Shown here piece by piece: positions 1 through 12,229 of a stretch of DNA of 64,000 nt. Location of the stretch: assembly GCA_033439765.1 (NCBI GenBank), contig JAULSN010000008.1:2418001-2482000 (forward strand), read 5' to 3'. Position numbers and translations under genes: made by a program. Each line of letters opens with the position of its first letter. Within the stretch, counting starts at the first letter, position 1. Below the pieces are notes generated by a model, which did not search any database, was not told the DNA's origin, and saw only the letters and a list, made by a program, of their open reading frames with translations. Origin of the DNA: Lasiosphaeria ovina (Eukaryota; Ascomycota; Sordariomycetes; Sordariales; Lasiosphaeriaceae).

Positions 1-1951
1 TCGATCTAGACGGGATTGGTGGATACGGGCAGCGGTCGGGGGGGGGAGACTTGAACAGGGTCTCCCCAAACTATTATCGAAGCATCTGTGGAACTAGATT
101 CCAGTATGGTTTTTTTTTTTTTGCATTTGAGCTGTTGGAAGTTGCGACTTGCTTGCATAAGATACCTCTCAGCCTGGCGTTTGTTTGCAGCGTGGGCGGC
201 CTTGGGACGAGATACTCTAGAGGGGAACTTGGTGGCGTTTGGGTTTTTTATTTATATACCTCCCTCCTTTCATCGACAGCGTTCAACATTCCTATCCTTC
301 TATGAAGTTTTCCAACACGGAGTTCGGTGAGCATCACGATAGCACATGTCGTTCCCATCCGTGAGGTTACATTTGCGGGACCCCGAATTGGACGAGTTCC
401 CAGCGCGTTTCCCCGGAAGCGTCTGACGAGTCCCTGGCGAGCACCATGGAGACGAAGTTGCATGTGGCATCCGACACGCACGGATCGATATCGGAGCCAG
501 GGGCATTCGGCACCCCGTAATGGACAAACTAGCTCCCGCCTGGTTGCGATACCCGGAATCGACGTTGTGGGCAGATGACCTCGTGCGTCGTCGCGGGGGC
601 CAATCGGGTGTTGGCAAATTCCTGAACTAACACCAAACAAGGTCCCAAGGGCCAATTCGACGACAACATGCCTGGCCAGCCTGCAATCCATCGCCCCGGT
701 TTAACTTACTACAAGTTCTTTGCTTTCGGGCTTAACGGTTTTTCTTTTCCAGAATTCGGGGGAAAAGCAGGCGAAGTCTTTTTTGCACAGAGCAGGGCCC
801 AGGGCCTTGACTGAAGTTGCCCAGCCCCCCGCCAGTTCAGTCTCGCGGAGTCACTCGCCGTCTCCTGGATCTTGGTTACCTTAGACTGTAACATTTAGCA
901 AACCCCCGGCACGCAGGGTCCGGGTAGCACGGGAATGGCAAACTGGAATTAAAACATGAGTGAACGAGGATCAGCCTCAGACCTCAAGTGCAGGTACAGT
1001 ACATACAAATGCAGCAAAAATTACAAGTCAGCAGTGGGCACGGGTCAATTACTGGGAACATGCCATTACGCAATGGTGGAGTATGCGGCTTGAAGCGTCC
1101 ACGGGTTTTCTCTTCTGGGTGTGTGAATCATGGCCGTTGTTGTAACTAATTGCCTCTGGTCTGGCCTTGATGTCATAGGCGCCGGACCTGGTATGTAGTC
1201 ATGGAATTTAGACGGACGGGTTGCGCAAACCAGAGCAGTGTGCCCAACCAAGGCAGGCGCGCTTCTCGACTTTCAGAACTTGTACCGGGCAACCGGGGTC
1301 GTCTCTTGTCAGTGCTGCAATTGACCATCTTGAGCCCTTCCGTTGACACACGACATTGACGATGAGCTCTTGGCCTCGGACGAGCAAGCCGACAGTTGCT
1401 GGAGGACCCACTGGTCGACGCCACCTAAGCTCACCAGCAGCCAGTCTTCAGGGGTTGCGGGCCGTCATCGGAAGCCTCCGTCCATGGGGTATATCATCAA
1501 AACGGATTAGCTTTGACCACACCCGGTGTCGATGGCCGTCCGTGAAGCTCTCTTCCTGGCACTGTAGCGCGGCCGCGCCCACCGGCTAACCGGGGAAGGA
1601 GCGAGGGAGGACGAGGAGGGAGGATCCAGTTCAAGTTACGCAGCCGGGCCGTTTGTTGCAACTGCCCACGTCAAACTTTAAAAAGGGTGCGGGACAAACA
1701 TGGATGGCACCATTTTGTGACTGTTTTCACTCTGTTTTTGACTTTGACTAGGCACCTGCCGGAGTTGAGCTCATCTTTAGGTTTTGCTTAGCTTTTCCCC
1801 TCACTGCCCCTTTTCCTGAACATCATCTCCCCCATTCTCAGCCCCGTTCCTGTCCTGTCGTTTGGAAGGACGCCAGAAAACTGTACCTACATATTAGCGC
1901 AAAGCAGGCAGGTGATTCGGCAGTACGAAATACACCATCACCTACCTTTCG
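1..1951. other. 5' intergenic region, no supported gene
   Basis: No open frame here has family resemblance or a coherent exon structure. The longest frames are low-complexity or antisense overlaps. There is a T-run near 108-121. The last few hundred bases are the probable promoter and 5' leader of the transporter gene that starts at 1952. Confidence 0.5.
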
Positions 1952-4176
1952 ATGTCGGCAAAGACGGCCACGGACCGAGGGGCAGAGGAGAAAACTTTGG
2001 CCAGTGTTGATGCATGTGTCAGTGCCAGCGAGGACACTTCGGTGCAAGACGGCGACTCGGGCATAGCGATCGCCCTGTCTGTTGTCCGAGCCGACGGCAA
2101 CCCCGACGCCCCTGAAAATGTCACGTACGCCATCCTCACCTTCGAGCCCAACGACCCCGGCGACCCGCACAACTGGTCAAAGGCAAGTAATCTGCGCACG
2201 AATCATTCTCGAGACTGGAACACGGCGGCGTGTCTCTGTGCCTAGTTTATGCCTGTCATCTATCCTCCTCTAGACTAGGGCTGACTGGCCGTCATGTGAC
2301 TTCCGAAAAACAGGGCAAGAAGCTGCGGATAGTGCTCACGGGGATCCTCATGTGCATCAACAGCAGCATGGGGTCGATTCTCACGACCAACATCTTCCCG
2401 CAGCTGCAGCAGACGTTCGACGTGCCGGGCGGGCCGGAGGCCGTGATGCCGGCGTCGCTGTACCTGGTCGGCTTCATGTTCGGGCCGCTCATCTTCGCAC
2501 CCCTGAGCGAGGGCTACGGCCGCAAGCCCGTGCTGGTGAGCGGGTTCGCCCTGTTCGGGGTGGCGACGCTGAGCGCGGTGCTGGCGCGCAACTGGGCCGT
2601 CTTCCTCTTCTTCCGCTTCCTGTGCGGCACGTTCGGGTCGCCGCCGCTGAGCGTCGTCGGCGGCGTCATCGCCGACGTCTTCTGCAACGAGGTCACGAGG
2701 GGCAGGGTCATCATGGCCTGGTCGGCCGCCACCTTTGCAGGGCCGCTGCTTGCGCCCGTGCTGACGGGATTCGTTAGTCCCGCCCTGGGGTGGCGCTGGA
2801 CGTTCTGGCGAGTATTGTCTTCATTCCTGTCTTGTTTTCTTTTCATGGCACAATGTGCTATTTCCTCCCTTGCTAATGCTTTAACGTCTGAAGGATCGCG
2901 CTGATTATGGTGTCTGTTTCTTTCATTCCCGTGATTGCACTGCCTGAAACGTTTGCTACAAAGATACTGCGCACAAGGGCAGCCAAGCTAAACAAGAAGT
3001 TCAAGGGGAGAAACTTCATCGCCGCCGGCGATGTGCGGAAGGGCAGTTTGTGGGCGTCTCTTGTAAGAAGCCGCGCCGTCCATCTGTCTAATTAGCCAAG
3101 CCACACTGAGCTCTTTGTTCTGTGTCCTCCGCTACTAGTCGTCCGTGTTTGGTCAGCGATCGCTTCAAGTGTGCTGAGAATCACTAACCGTGTCATTCTG
3201 CTTGCTAACTGTTGATTTGGGCAGAAAACAACACTCTCGAGGCCTTTGCGCTTGCTTTTCAGTGAGATGCTGCTGGCCCTGGCTTGTGTTTACATGGCAT
3301 TTGCATACGCCGTGTTCTACATGTACGTCCTGGTTTCGTGGATTCAAACCCTTGATCAATACTCACCCAACATAGCTAACTCCATGCAGGATGGTGCAGA
3401 TATTTGGCACCATTTTCCAGGGCGTCTACAAGTTCAGTCTTGGCATAGCAGGGGTTGCTTTCTCTATTAGTAAGTCTTCGCGGACACTGGTGGCAGACGC
3501 TTTTACGATGCAATGTCTGGTTGACGCGTCTGTCTAGTGGCTATCGGCACCGTTTCTGGGTGCTTGTTTTCTCTTTGGTATGATAATATCGGCCCGCGCC
3601 TGGGTGCCAAGCACCCCGACAAGAGAGCTGAGTATCTCCGCCTCCCGCTGGCGTGCGTTGGCGGCCCGATATTTGTTATCTCGCTGCTCTGGCTCGGCTG
3701 GACTGCGACAGCCTCGGTGCATTGGTTTGTGCCGCTGTCGGCTCTCATCCCATATGGTTTCGCTTATCAGGTGATCTTTGTGGCGATGATAAACGTGAGA
3801 ACCCGTGCCGCCTAGTCAACAACCGTGCAGATGGACCAATGTGCAAGTGCTGACTCGACCTGGTAATTCTCAGTATATCACCGATGCCTATGACATCTAC
3901 GCCGCGTCGGCGCTGGCAGCCTGCGGAACCACGCGGAGCATTGCAGGCGCCCTCATCCCGCTCTGCGTTGACAAGATGCTCAGCTCGCTCGGGATTGCCT
4001 GGTCCTGCACGCTTCTGGCGCTCATCAGCGCGTTGCTGGGCTTCGTGCCGTTTGCCTTCATCATGTACGGCGACAAGATCCGGGCCGCGAGCCGGTTTAG
4101 CGCCACGCTCAAACCACAGACTGACTCTCCGGACGGCGGTAGCCTGGCGAGAGCCAGGAGTCTGACAACCGTGTAA
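1952..4176 (+). CDS. MFS transporter, drug/polyamine DHA1-type, 7 exons
   Basis: Predicted plasma-membrane major facilitator superfamily proton antiporter of the fungal drug/polyamine exporter group. The exons that keep the frame are 1952-2182, 2314-2807, 2894-3062, 3225-3322, 3390-3469, 3538-3794 and 3874-4176, giving 543 residues. The hydrophilic N-terminus ends in the family motif DPGDPHNWSK before the first membrane span. The loop between spans 2 and 3 reads APLSEGYGRKPVL, and WRWTFW followed by a hydrophobic stretch is typical of span 6. Later spans include FVAMIN and ITDAYDIYAASALAACGTTRS, characteristic of this subgroup. Introns 1 and 2 appear to be GC-AG introns (AAG|GCAAGT and TG|GCGAGT), since only these donors restore the frame. 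The C-terminal tail is short and polar. The substrate cannot be told from sequence, and no cluster partners are adjacent. Confidence 0.9.
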
Positions 4177-4848
4177 GGTCACGTAGTGGTTTCGTGCTTT
4201 TGGTTTGTCTATCGTTTTTTTGAGCCTCTCTCGGATTATCAAAATAATTAGGCTGTTGATACGATGGTGGTAAACAAGACATACATGTGGTGGAATGCTC
4301 TCTCCATATCAAAAAGAAAAGTGCAATGATTTGTTCGAAGGAGTGGAAAAGAAAAAGGGGGAACAGGGGCAAAATAACAATGGGTCATTTAGGTAACCTT
4401 AATCTCTAATCGTCTCTTTAAGCAGTCTACCTTGTCTCATGCTCCTGTAACTGGATGCGATTGTCACATCCCGAGACTCGTCAATCTGAAGCTAATCACC
4501 TTTGCGCTGTCAGGGCACCATTCTGAGACGCCTACCATGACGGGGCGGCTGAGCACCTTCTCTGTCCTGCCCCCGGTGCGGTGCATTTAATATCCATCAG
4601 GTTTTGTTACAATATTCCACACGGACGTTGGTAGGACCACCCTTAAAAGTCTTTAAGCTTCGGAAGGCACTTTAACATCCTGGTTGTGTTGGCATTTGAG
4701 CTTCATTCTCCACCACAATCTGCACCAGTGCACTCCTGGAGTGCGGGTCCGCCTTTTACTTCAACAGATTGCCCTCCTCCCCGTCCTCGCTATTACCACT
4801 CAGTGTTTCTCAAGGAAGTCCGGCCTTGGTCCGCAGCAGGTGAGTTGG
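4177..4848. other. Intergenic, no gene seen
   Basis: Moderately AT-rich stretch between the transporter stop and the helicase remnant. I see no coding frame, RNA gene or clear repeat. Confidence 0.4.
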
Positions 4849-5440
4849 TTAGGTGCCGGTGCCGGGGTCTCTCAGCGAAGGGTCCCTACGCACAGCTTCG
4901 TCCACCTGCCTCTTGCAGGCCATGGCCATATCCATGTCGACAGCATATTCCGCCATGGGCACGTCAAGAGCATTCTCCAGGTGCAGGTAGATCTCTGCAT
5001 CGCTGTAGACAAAACATGTTAACTTTGGCCCTGCCAAGGTAAATTTCGGCAAAGGGGTTCGGAAGGTGCCTCAACTTACTGTTGTGTGACCTGTTGCGTG
5101 ACAAATGTAATGGCATGCCTCGAATCACCATCACTGCCAGGACCTAATGCGTTACTGACGCATCGTCGCGTGTATGTCTCGGCGGTCACGCTCCATGTGA
5201 GGCTGAAGTAGATGATGCGGTCGACGCGAGGGATGGGATCACAGAGGATAGCGGCGACGTTCGTCGTCACAATGGCATAGCACTCCTTGACATTGAGCTT
5301 GTTGAAAGCAACTGCTCGCGACTATCGAGAGAGGCCGTTTTGGAGCGACACGGCGCCGATATGGAAAGTGTTAAGCAGACGAGTAATGCGGTGCGTCTCG
5401 CTACAGAGTTGGACGAGGTAGGCGTCCTTAAGTCGTCAAT
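4849..5440 (-). pseudogene. Decayed C-terminal fragment of an RRP3-like DEAD-box RNA helicase
   Basis: On the minus strand this resembles the helicase C-terminal domain of RRP3/DDX47-type rRNA-processing helicases. In order it shows KDAYLVQL, a weakened segment ending in a stop (GLSR then stop) where the family has an LHGQLSQ-type motif, VTTNVAA with the altered ILCDPIPRVDRIIYF (family: ATDVAARGLDIP...VINYD), and HAITFVTQQ. A GT-AG intron at about 5080-5010 follows. The last exon reads DAEIYLHLENAL...YAVDMDM...KRQVDEA, matching the end of the RRP3 family. The ARGLDIP and HRxGRxxR motifs have lost key residues, the N-terminal RecA domain is absent, and there is at least one in-frame stop. I infer a non-functional partial duplicate. 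The final exon is intact, so decay is uneven. Confidence 0.72.
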
Positions 5441-6907
5441 CTACGGAGATGTAGTAATCGCCCTCCATGGTGGAAATAATGGATTGGGCTTGCTTAATGT
5501 TGTCGGATAGGGCTTGCGCTAATCGCTTTATTTCTGTTAAATCGAGAGTTTGGTACGTGGAAGTCATGCACCGTATAAAGCATAGCGCGGTCGACCTCGT
5601 GACAGAGGAAATACTATGGGTATTCAACAAGGGTTGGGGTGTGTTATTCCATCATAAAATATGTTCGTCTGGAACTGTAAAAATCAGGCTGGAGCTACAC
5701 AAGGATGGAAGTTTAAAGAAGAGCCCGCGTCCTTCTAGAGGACTTGGACTTGGCTTTGACGTGGTCTTGACGGGCTTAATGGAGCTCGAGATCGTATCAA
5801 GAAGCAGTAAGGTTAGTACCCGATTCTCGCAGATATATTGGTCCAAGAAAGAAAGTTCAAAGAAAAGCGGAAAGAAAATGAAGCTAGGTACCTTAGCGGA
5901 GTGCTTCGCGATACTCTAGCTCGGCGACTTCCTGATATACGCCATTTTAGCTAGTACAAGGACCCTGACCTCAAAATAGCTCCTTAACATACACAGACAC
6001 CCAACCAAACGCCCGCTAAGGGCTGGGGTAGCCACGTGTTTTGGCTTCGTCCTGGATGGCGAGATTTCGGACAGCTCGAGCAAATAACAGTCTGGAACTC
6101 GACAGCGGCATGTTTTCAATCCCAAATATAATAGGGACTCTAACAGCTATTGCATCAGTCGGTGAGAAGAAGTTTAGGGCGAACCGTAAGATATTAGGGC
6201 TTTTCAAATATCTTAGCGCGCCTTTGGTTCGACCTGTAGGCTAGGTTAAGGAGCCTTCCTGACCGCCTTACCGGTAAGGACATACCAGTCTTCATTTTCC
6301 GGCGCTACGGCGACTACACTACCACAAGGACCACACCACCATAAGGGCTGTACTATAAGGACCACACCACCGTAAGGCAAAAAAGGAGCACGGGGACCAC
6401 GGGGACCTCGGTAATGACCGGCGACGGCGACGACGAAAGGATCGTAAGAAGGACCGTATCGAAGAAGGAGAGAACGAAAGAAGGAGGAAGAGAATCCCAA
6501 GAACTCGAAGAAAGGAAGGGCATTAGTTTGGGCGGGCCGGGGCTAGTCCCGGGTCTCAACGTCATAGATTTTTATCACAAGCTTTTCACCTACCTACCTT
6601 ACCGGCTTGGAGTAAAGAAAATCCCCAGTTAGAAGCCCCGAATGGCCACACCCTCTACTTGGCTAGTGCGCCTACTGGTGATAAATCCACGCCCAAGTTA
6701 TGAGGGATGGAAAACGGTTAACGAAACCAAGCTTAATCAAAGGCGCCCTTAGAGTCACCGCCAATATTGTGTTGTTTCAGCCCATAATTATAATACTAAT
6801 TCTGGATAACGTGCTACTATCATAATAGTATTTCGATTTTGATCTTGAAAAAGCCAACATCCTGCTCTGACCGAAATGAGATAGTACCCAGTTGCCACAA
6901 TACTGCC

Positions 6908-6977
<70 letters not shown>

Positions 6978-7155
6978 ACTGACTAGCTGTCTGTCGAGGT
7001 CCTTGTCACTCTCAGAGCTTCCCTTTTTTACTTCTGTGCGTACACCACCACGCTGCGGGCGAGCCGAGAATTAGTCTGGTTAGCTTCAAGCTCGAACTAT
7101 CCCGTGAAATCTCACAGAAGACAAAATACGTAAGACTGGGAGGCTGGGCAGGGAC
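5441..7155. other. Degenerate intergenic region
   Basis: AT-richer sequence with scattered stops and no recognisable gene, probably mutated repeat or duplicate DNA flanking the helicase remnant. At 6300-6410 short direct repeats of the type ACCACACCACC(A/G)TAAGG occur, followed by purine-rich low-complexity sequence to about 6530. A trinucleotide microsatellite is listed separately. Confidence 0.45.
6908..6978. repeat. (CAA)n microsatellite
   Basis: About 23 tandem CAA units with a single CGA interruption near the 5' end. It lies outside any gene model. Homopolymeric Asn or Leu frames across it are artefacts of the repeat. Confidence 0.97.
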
Positions 7156-8652
7156 TCACATGGGCCAGTAAGCATGTATCTTCCTATCCTTAAGATCAGC
7201 CCGCGCCTTGGCAGCGAGCACGGCAATATCGTCAGCGGACCAGCCAAGGCCGCGCGTGCCGACGGCCAGCATGAAGGCCTCGAGCCCGTTGCTGATGTTG
7301 TTGTTATTCCACGCGCCGAGCTCCTTGTGGCGCCTGTCGCGCGGCCACGCGTGGTTGCTCGGCCAGTAGAAGCGCCGCTCGACGACGCCCGCGGCGCTGA
7401 ACCCTGCCGCCGCGAACATGTCCTTGACGCTGTGCACGTCGACGAAGCCCCGCCCGAACTTGGCCGCCCCGCCGCCGACCACTTCGATCGACGCTGCGAG
7501 GCTTGTCCCTGCCAGCGTGCCGTCGTCTGAGGTTGGCGTGCCGAATTCTTGTACTTCGAGCCAGCCGCCCGGGTTGAGGTGGCTGCGGGGTGGCGGGCCA
7601 GTCAGAAGGGGTTGGCTGAAATTAAGGGGGGGTGGTGATATTCCGAATTCAAGGAGGGGGCGGGCAGGCTTACTCGTAGCACTTTTTGATGTGGGCTGGC
7701 CAGTCGGTCAGGCAGGCATTCATGGCGCGGTGGTGGATGTAGTCGAAGCCGTGCGAGTAGGTCCACTCGTCCTCGACGTCGTCGATCTGGAATCTGACAT
7801 TTGGGGGGACGCTAATCATCACAGACAAGGTCAGTAAACTTGCTACTAGACTAGAAAATGAGGAGCAAGAGGGACCTACAAACTGGGCTGGATCGGGGAC
7901 AGATCGACTCCGATGATGTCAGCGTTGGGGTGCTCGTCGCCAAAGTCGATGGCCCAGATGCCCGTGCCCGTGCCAATGTCGAGCACGCGGCCCGGCGAAG
8001 ATTCCGGCTCGTTCGGAGGTGAGACCCCGAGCTTCCCACCCAGAGTTAAGTACCAGATGTGGTGCTGAAGGTCTTCAGAGCAGCTCTTGTCAGCCTCAGT
8101 TAGGGGTTGTAGGGAATGATTAAAATACGTGGCGGACGGGGGTTAGGTAAACTAAGCTGGGGATGCTGGGCTGCTCACCAAGGCGCTCATTCTCCTGCTC
8201 GTCGTTGGGATAGAGGTATTCTGATGAATTATTCCGGCGTCAGCTGGCGAGCCCATGTACACACGCAAGCACAAGAGGCGTGTCTCACTCCCGTCACGAT
8301 ATGCGTGGTAGGTCCGCCCGTTCTCCTTTCTGTAGTGGAGGATGGAGCTTGAGATACTCGCTGTCGACGATACGGCGTCCTGGCCAGACCGGAGGTGTCT
8401 TGTTAGAACTAGATGTGAATGAAGGCCCCGACCAAGGGGTCCCTGGCGAAGAACATATAGTGACCAACTAGTCTATTAGATCCAATCTTTGGGGAACAGA
8501 CGCACCTCGCCCAGCGCAGAGTCGGCGTCATTGTCGGGCTCGTCGTCGACCTGAACTGCAGGGCCTTGAGCGGGCTGCAGGGGCGCTTCCGAGATTGCCT
8601 GAGTCTCTTGATGCGGCTGCACTACCGGAACCTGACTCGTTTCTTCGGCCAT
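7156..8652 (-). CDS. LaeA-like SAM-dependent methyltransferase, 6 exons
   Basis: Class I methyltransferase of the fungal LaeA-like family, which includes secondary-metabolism regulators and many paralogues of unknown substrate. Exons on the minus strand are 8652-8506, 8379-8289, 8220-8179, 8072-7880, 7811-7674 and 7582-7156, summing to 345 residues. The variable N-terminus (MAEETSQVPVV, with DADSALGE) leads to SSILHYRKENGRTYHAYRDG, a segment typical of these proteins. The SAM-binding motif I is VLDIGTGTGIWAIDF, followed by IIGVDLSPIQPS, the WTYSHGFDYIHHR motif, HLNPGGWLEVQEF and the C-terminal end DLKDRKIHAYWPM. All motifs are intact. No biosynthetic backbone gene lies nearby, so a role in secondary-metabolite control is only a family-level possibility. 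Confidence 0.92.
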
Positions 8653-10860
8653 CGCTACTGTCCAGATCTGTGTTTGTGTTCAACGAGGTTTGAAAACCGA
8701 GTGCCGCGTGACTGTCGAGGAAACACGCGGGGATTCCAAGGCCAGCTCGTCCTGGAGGGGAGCGTGGGGGCTCTGGTGTATGTATGTATGTACGGCACGA
8801 TAGGAACAACGACCCGGCTGCTCGCCGGTTCGGGAATCCTTCTAGCAATAATACTCTATCGGCTTGCTCGAGGGTGTATGCGTCGTCACACTTGGCACTG
8901 GTGCACGGCGTTGTGTTGCATTATTAGGAACCACTCACGCGCAATGCCGCAGCTTGGCATCGCCAGAATGTGCTCTCAGCCGGTATTGGCAGTCTCTCGC
9001 CGTCGGCCCATGTTGATGCAAGTCAGCGACTGAGATCGTCTCCGATACTTTCGATAGTAGCTCAAATCGACAATAGACACAGAGAAACCGCCCAACTGTA
9101 GATCGTGTCTCCCGCTATCCCGGATCCTTGTCACCGATGCCTGCAAGACTCAAGTCTTTTAGAGTCCAGACTTCCGCCTCCAGCCGGCCTCCCAATCGTG
9201 CAGGTTCCACGACAAAGAACTTGGCCGGATGCAACGGGAGGGTTCCTCGATCACTATCACCCCTCACGTTCTGAAGAGGAATTTGCGGCCTGACGTGCAT
9301 CCTGCACAGTATACCCGCACGCTGCAGCAAACACCGAGGCGGGCTGCTGGCCTGGAAGGGAAGTTCACTGCCGTCCCGCCTGCAGCTCAGGGGCGCAGCG
9401 CCGGAGACAAGCATCTCGACTCCGTCGTGACACCACACTCCTCGTCAACATCCTCAATCCAATGCAATAAAGCCGAGGTATTTAAACTCGATGGCATGTT
9501 GGCCGTGGTGCTCTGTTGCCTCTATCACGATGCCATCGCTCGTCACTATTTCTCATCACTGTACTGCCATAGACGGACACAAGAGAAACGAGAATCACTC
9601 TCGAGCCTGATGGCAGCGGGCTGTCGAGTCCAAAGTCCAACCCACTCCAACTTAGTGTCACCTGCAGGGGAGATGATCAGCAGAACCGAACATTGGCGCC
9701 GTCCAGGGTTCCCCACAATCCCGCGATGCAGCGAGTGCAAGCTCATCACGGAGACACGAATCCGTGGAGCTGGGACTGGAAACCGACACTTGGCAGCTCC
9801 GTTGCCGGTGTCTTGCCATGTCGACCAACCTATAGTTAACGCTGCTAGCAAGCGGCTAGCCTGGGTGGCATTGGCCTGCAATTTGTCCCTTCCTGGGAGT
9901 GCTGGTTTCAGACGTCAGATCGTTAGCCACGACCTTAATTACCTCAAGGTATGTTGCAATGCTGCCCGCTTGGCAGCTGGCTGCTTGGGCCGCACGCACC
10001 TGTTCTAGTCTAGATGCTCGTTGGAGACGAAACGAACAAGATCACGGCCTAGACCTCGGACTACTAATTAGGGGCTGGGCGCTGGTAAATAACACTCCTT
10101 TCCCCCAGTCGTGCAAAAAAAAGCAGCAGACTCAGACAGACGGAGTCAATTGACTGACGGCCATCGTGGAATTCCCAAATCGCACAGGAGAATGCTTTCG
10201 TGGTTCCGTCGTTGCATGAGAGCGCATTGACAGAAGGCCGGCTACAGTTGTATTTGGCGGCGTCTCACGGCCGGAGAATTTCCACTCAGGTGTCCGCGCC
10301 GCGTGCTTTTTCGACTCCATGATTCTGAAACGTGGGAAAAGATCGCCCGCCCAGCCGGTTTCCCATGGGGTCTGGGGGTGCAGCAATGCATGTGTCCTCA
10401 ATGCCATGGGCATGCGACCATGGTAAAACAGGCAAACCCAAAATGGGAAGCAGCAGCAGCAGCAGCAGAAGACAAGAAAAGGGAGCGCGAGTATCCCAAA
10501 ACAATCCCAATCTAGACTTCAACTCGTTAGCGCTTCGCGGGAAGCTCTCCCTAGCTCCGGAACTATTTGCCCTTTACCCCTCTCCGCCCTGCCCGGCCTC
10601 TTGATACTCGTGATCGCCCACGAGCGGCGGTCCCGAGGCATTCGCGACAGGGAAACGGGAGGAGCAGCAGTGGTAGCCGAGTCGAATAAAACCCGATAGA
10701 TAGCGATCTGAGCTTCCATTCCCTCCGTCCCCTTGTTCTCGAAGCCTCTCCTTCTCTGGCCTTCTGGTTTTCGGCGGAGAATACAAAACGACCACGGCGC
10801 TTCTCAACCAGGGGTTGTGAGAAAACCCACAACCCACACTCGCCGTATTATTAAACAGCA
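8653..10860. other. Intergenic, no supported gene
   Basis: This holds the probable divergent promoters of the methyltransferase (minus) and the xylanase (plus). A 259-codon open frame at 9229-10008 has no domain, no splice context and mixed composition. I do not regard it as a gene. A short CAG run lies at about 10447-10468. Confidence 0.45.
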
Positions 10861-12229
10861 ATGGCGCGGAGAATATTAGCCAGCCTGACCATGCTGTCGG
10901 GCTTGCTGGCCAGCTCGGGTGGGAGCAGAGCGTGGGCGCAGGCGACATCGCCGTCGCCGCCTGCAGGCCAAGGGCTGCACTCGCTATTCGTAGCATCGGG
11001 GAAGCTATTCTTCGGCACGGCCACCGACACCAACAACATCAACGACGTCCCGTACCAGGCCATCGCCACCAACCAGAGCGAGTTCGGCATGATCGTGCCC
11101 GAGAACTCGCAGAAGTGGGAGGCTGTGCAGCCCACGTTGAGGCAGTTCGTCTACAACAACTCGGATGTCGTGGCTTCGCGGGCCAAGGCCAATCGACAGC
11201 TCTTCCGCTGTCACACACTAACATGGCATTCGCAACTGCCGCAGTTCGGTAAGCCCGCCGTCTAGATACCGGTGTCTGTAACTGCCTGCTAGCCCGTGAT
11301 CAAAGAGATGCTGACCACGGAAAGTCTCCACGACGAGCTGGACACGGGCTACATTGACGGCAGCGATTCAGGCGCACATCGCCAACGTGGTGGGCCACTT
11401 CAAGGGGCAATGCTACAGCTGGGACGTGGTGAACGAAGCCTTGGCGGACAATGGCACGTTCCGCAACGACGTGTTCCTGCAGACGCTGGGGACCGACTAC
11501 CTGGGCATCTCGTTCACGGCGGCGGCGGCGGCGGACCCGGACACTAAGCTGTACTACAACGACTTCAATCTCGAGACGATCAAGGCCAAGGCGGACGGGG
11601 CCGTGGCCATTGTCAAGATTCTGCAGAGTGCAAACGTGCGCATCGATGGCGTGGGCTTCCAAGCGCACTTCAACGTCGGGCAGACGCCCAACAAGACGTC
11701 GCTCGTTGCCACCATGGAGCGCTTCACGTCGCTGGGGCTCGACGTGACGCTGTCGGAGCTCGACATTGCCCACACCAAACTGCCGGCGACGCCGAGCGCG
11801 CTCGAGCAGCAATCGCGCGACTACGTGTCGGCCGTCGACGCCTGCCTGGCCGTGCCCAAGTGCGTAGGCATCACCGTCTGGCAGTTTACCGATAAGTACA
11901 GTTGGATTCCGAGCACGTTTCCCGGCAAGGGTGACGCCTGTCTCTTCACGGCCAACTACACCAAGAAGCCTGCCTACTTCGCTGTGTCGAACCTCCTCGT
12001 CCAGGCGGCAGCCGCTCAAGTCCAGGCTGGGGGCACCTCGGCACCAGCATCGGCATCACCGACAGTGGCAACGACATCGTCGCCGACATCATTCACGCAA
12101 GGCAGTGGTACTGCGGCGGCGTCGCCTTTGCCAACAAGTGGAGCCCATTCATTGCTTGAGGCCATTACGGCCAAGGGACTCGGCAACTTCTTGTTGCCGC
12201 TTGTTGGGGTAGTCTTTCTTGCCTTGTAA
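10861..12229 (+). CDS. GH10 endo-1,4-beta-xylanase with probable GPI anchor, 2 exons
   Basis: Secreted family GH10 xylanase that cleaves internal beta-1,4 bonds of xylan. Exons are 10861-11248 and 11325-12229 (430 residues). The 76-nt GT-AG intron is phase 1 and splits the segment HSQLPQF|VSTTSW. The N-terminal secretion signal (about residues 1-26) ends near AWAQA. The catalytic domain shows HTLTWHSQLP, WDVVNEAL (acid/base Glu167), LYYNDFNLE, IDGVGFQAHF and LSELDIAHTKLP (nucleophile Glu274), then WQFTDKYSWIPS. There is no carbohydrate-binding module. Instead a Ser/Thr/Ala-rich linker of about 60 residues ends in a hydrophobic tail (LLPLVGVVFLAL), as expected for GPI anchoring. The enzyme would therefore stay at the cell surface or wall. 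The context before the start is good (GCAATGG). It faces an AA7 oxidase tail to tail. Confidence 0.93.

Noticed and set aside
248..691. 147-codon minus-strand frame near the window start
   Set aside because: Arg/Gly/His-rich translation without family resemblance, overlapped by other frames of similar length.
6777..7074. Poly-Leu and poly-Asn frames over the CAA repeat
   Set aside because: Pure microsatellite translation, with no gene context on either side.
9229..10008. 259-codon plus-strand open frame
   Set aside because: Composition is mixed, with no domain, no promoter-like leader and no splice continuation. It sits in a divergent intergenic region.
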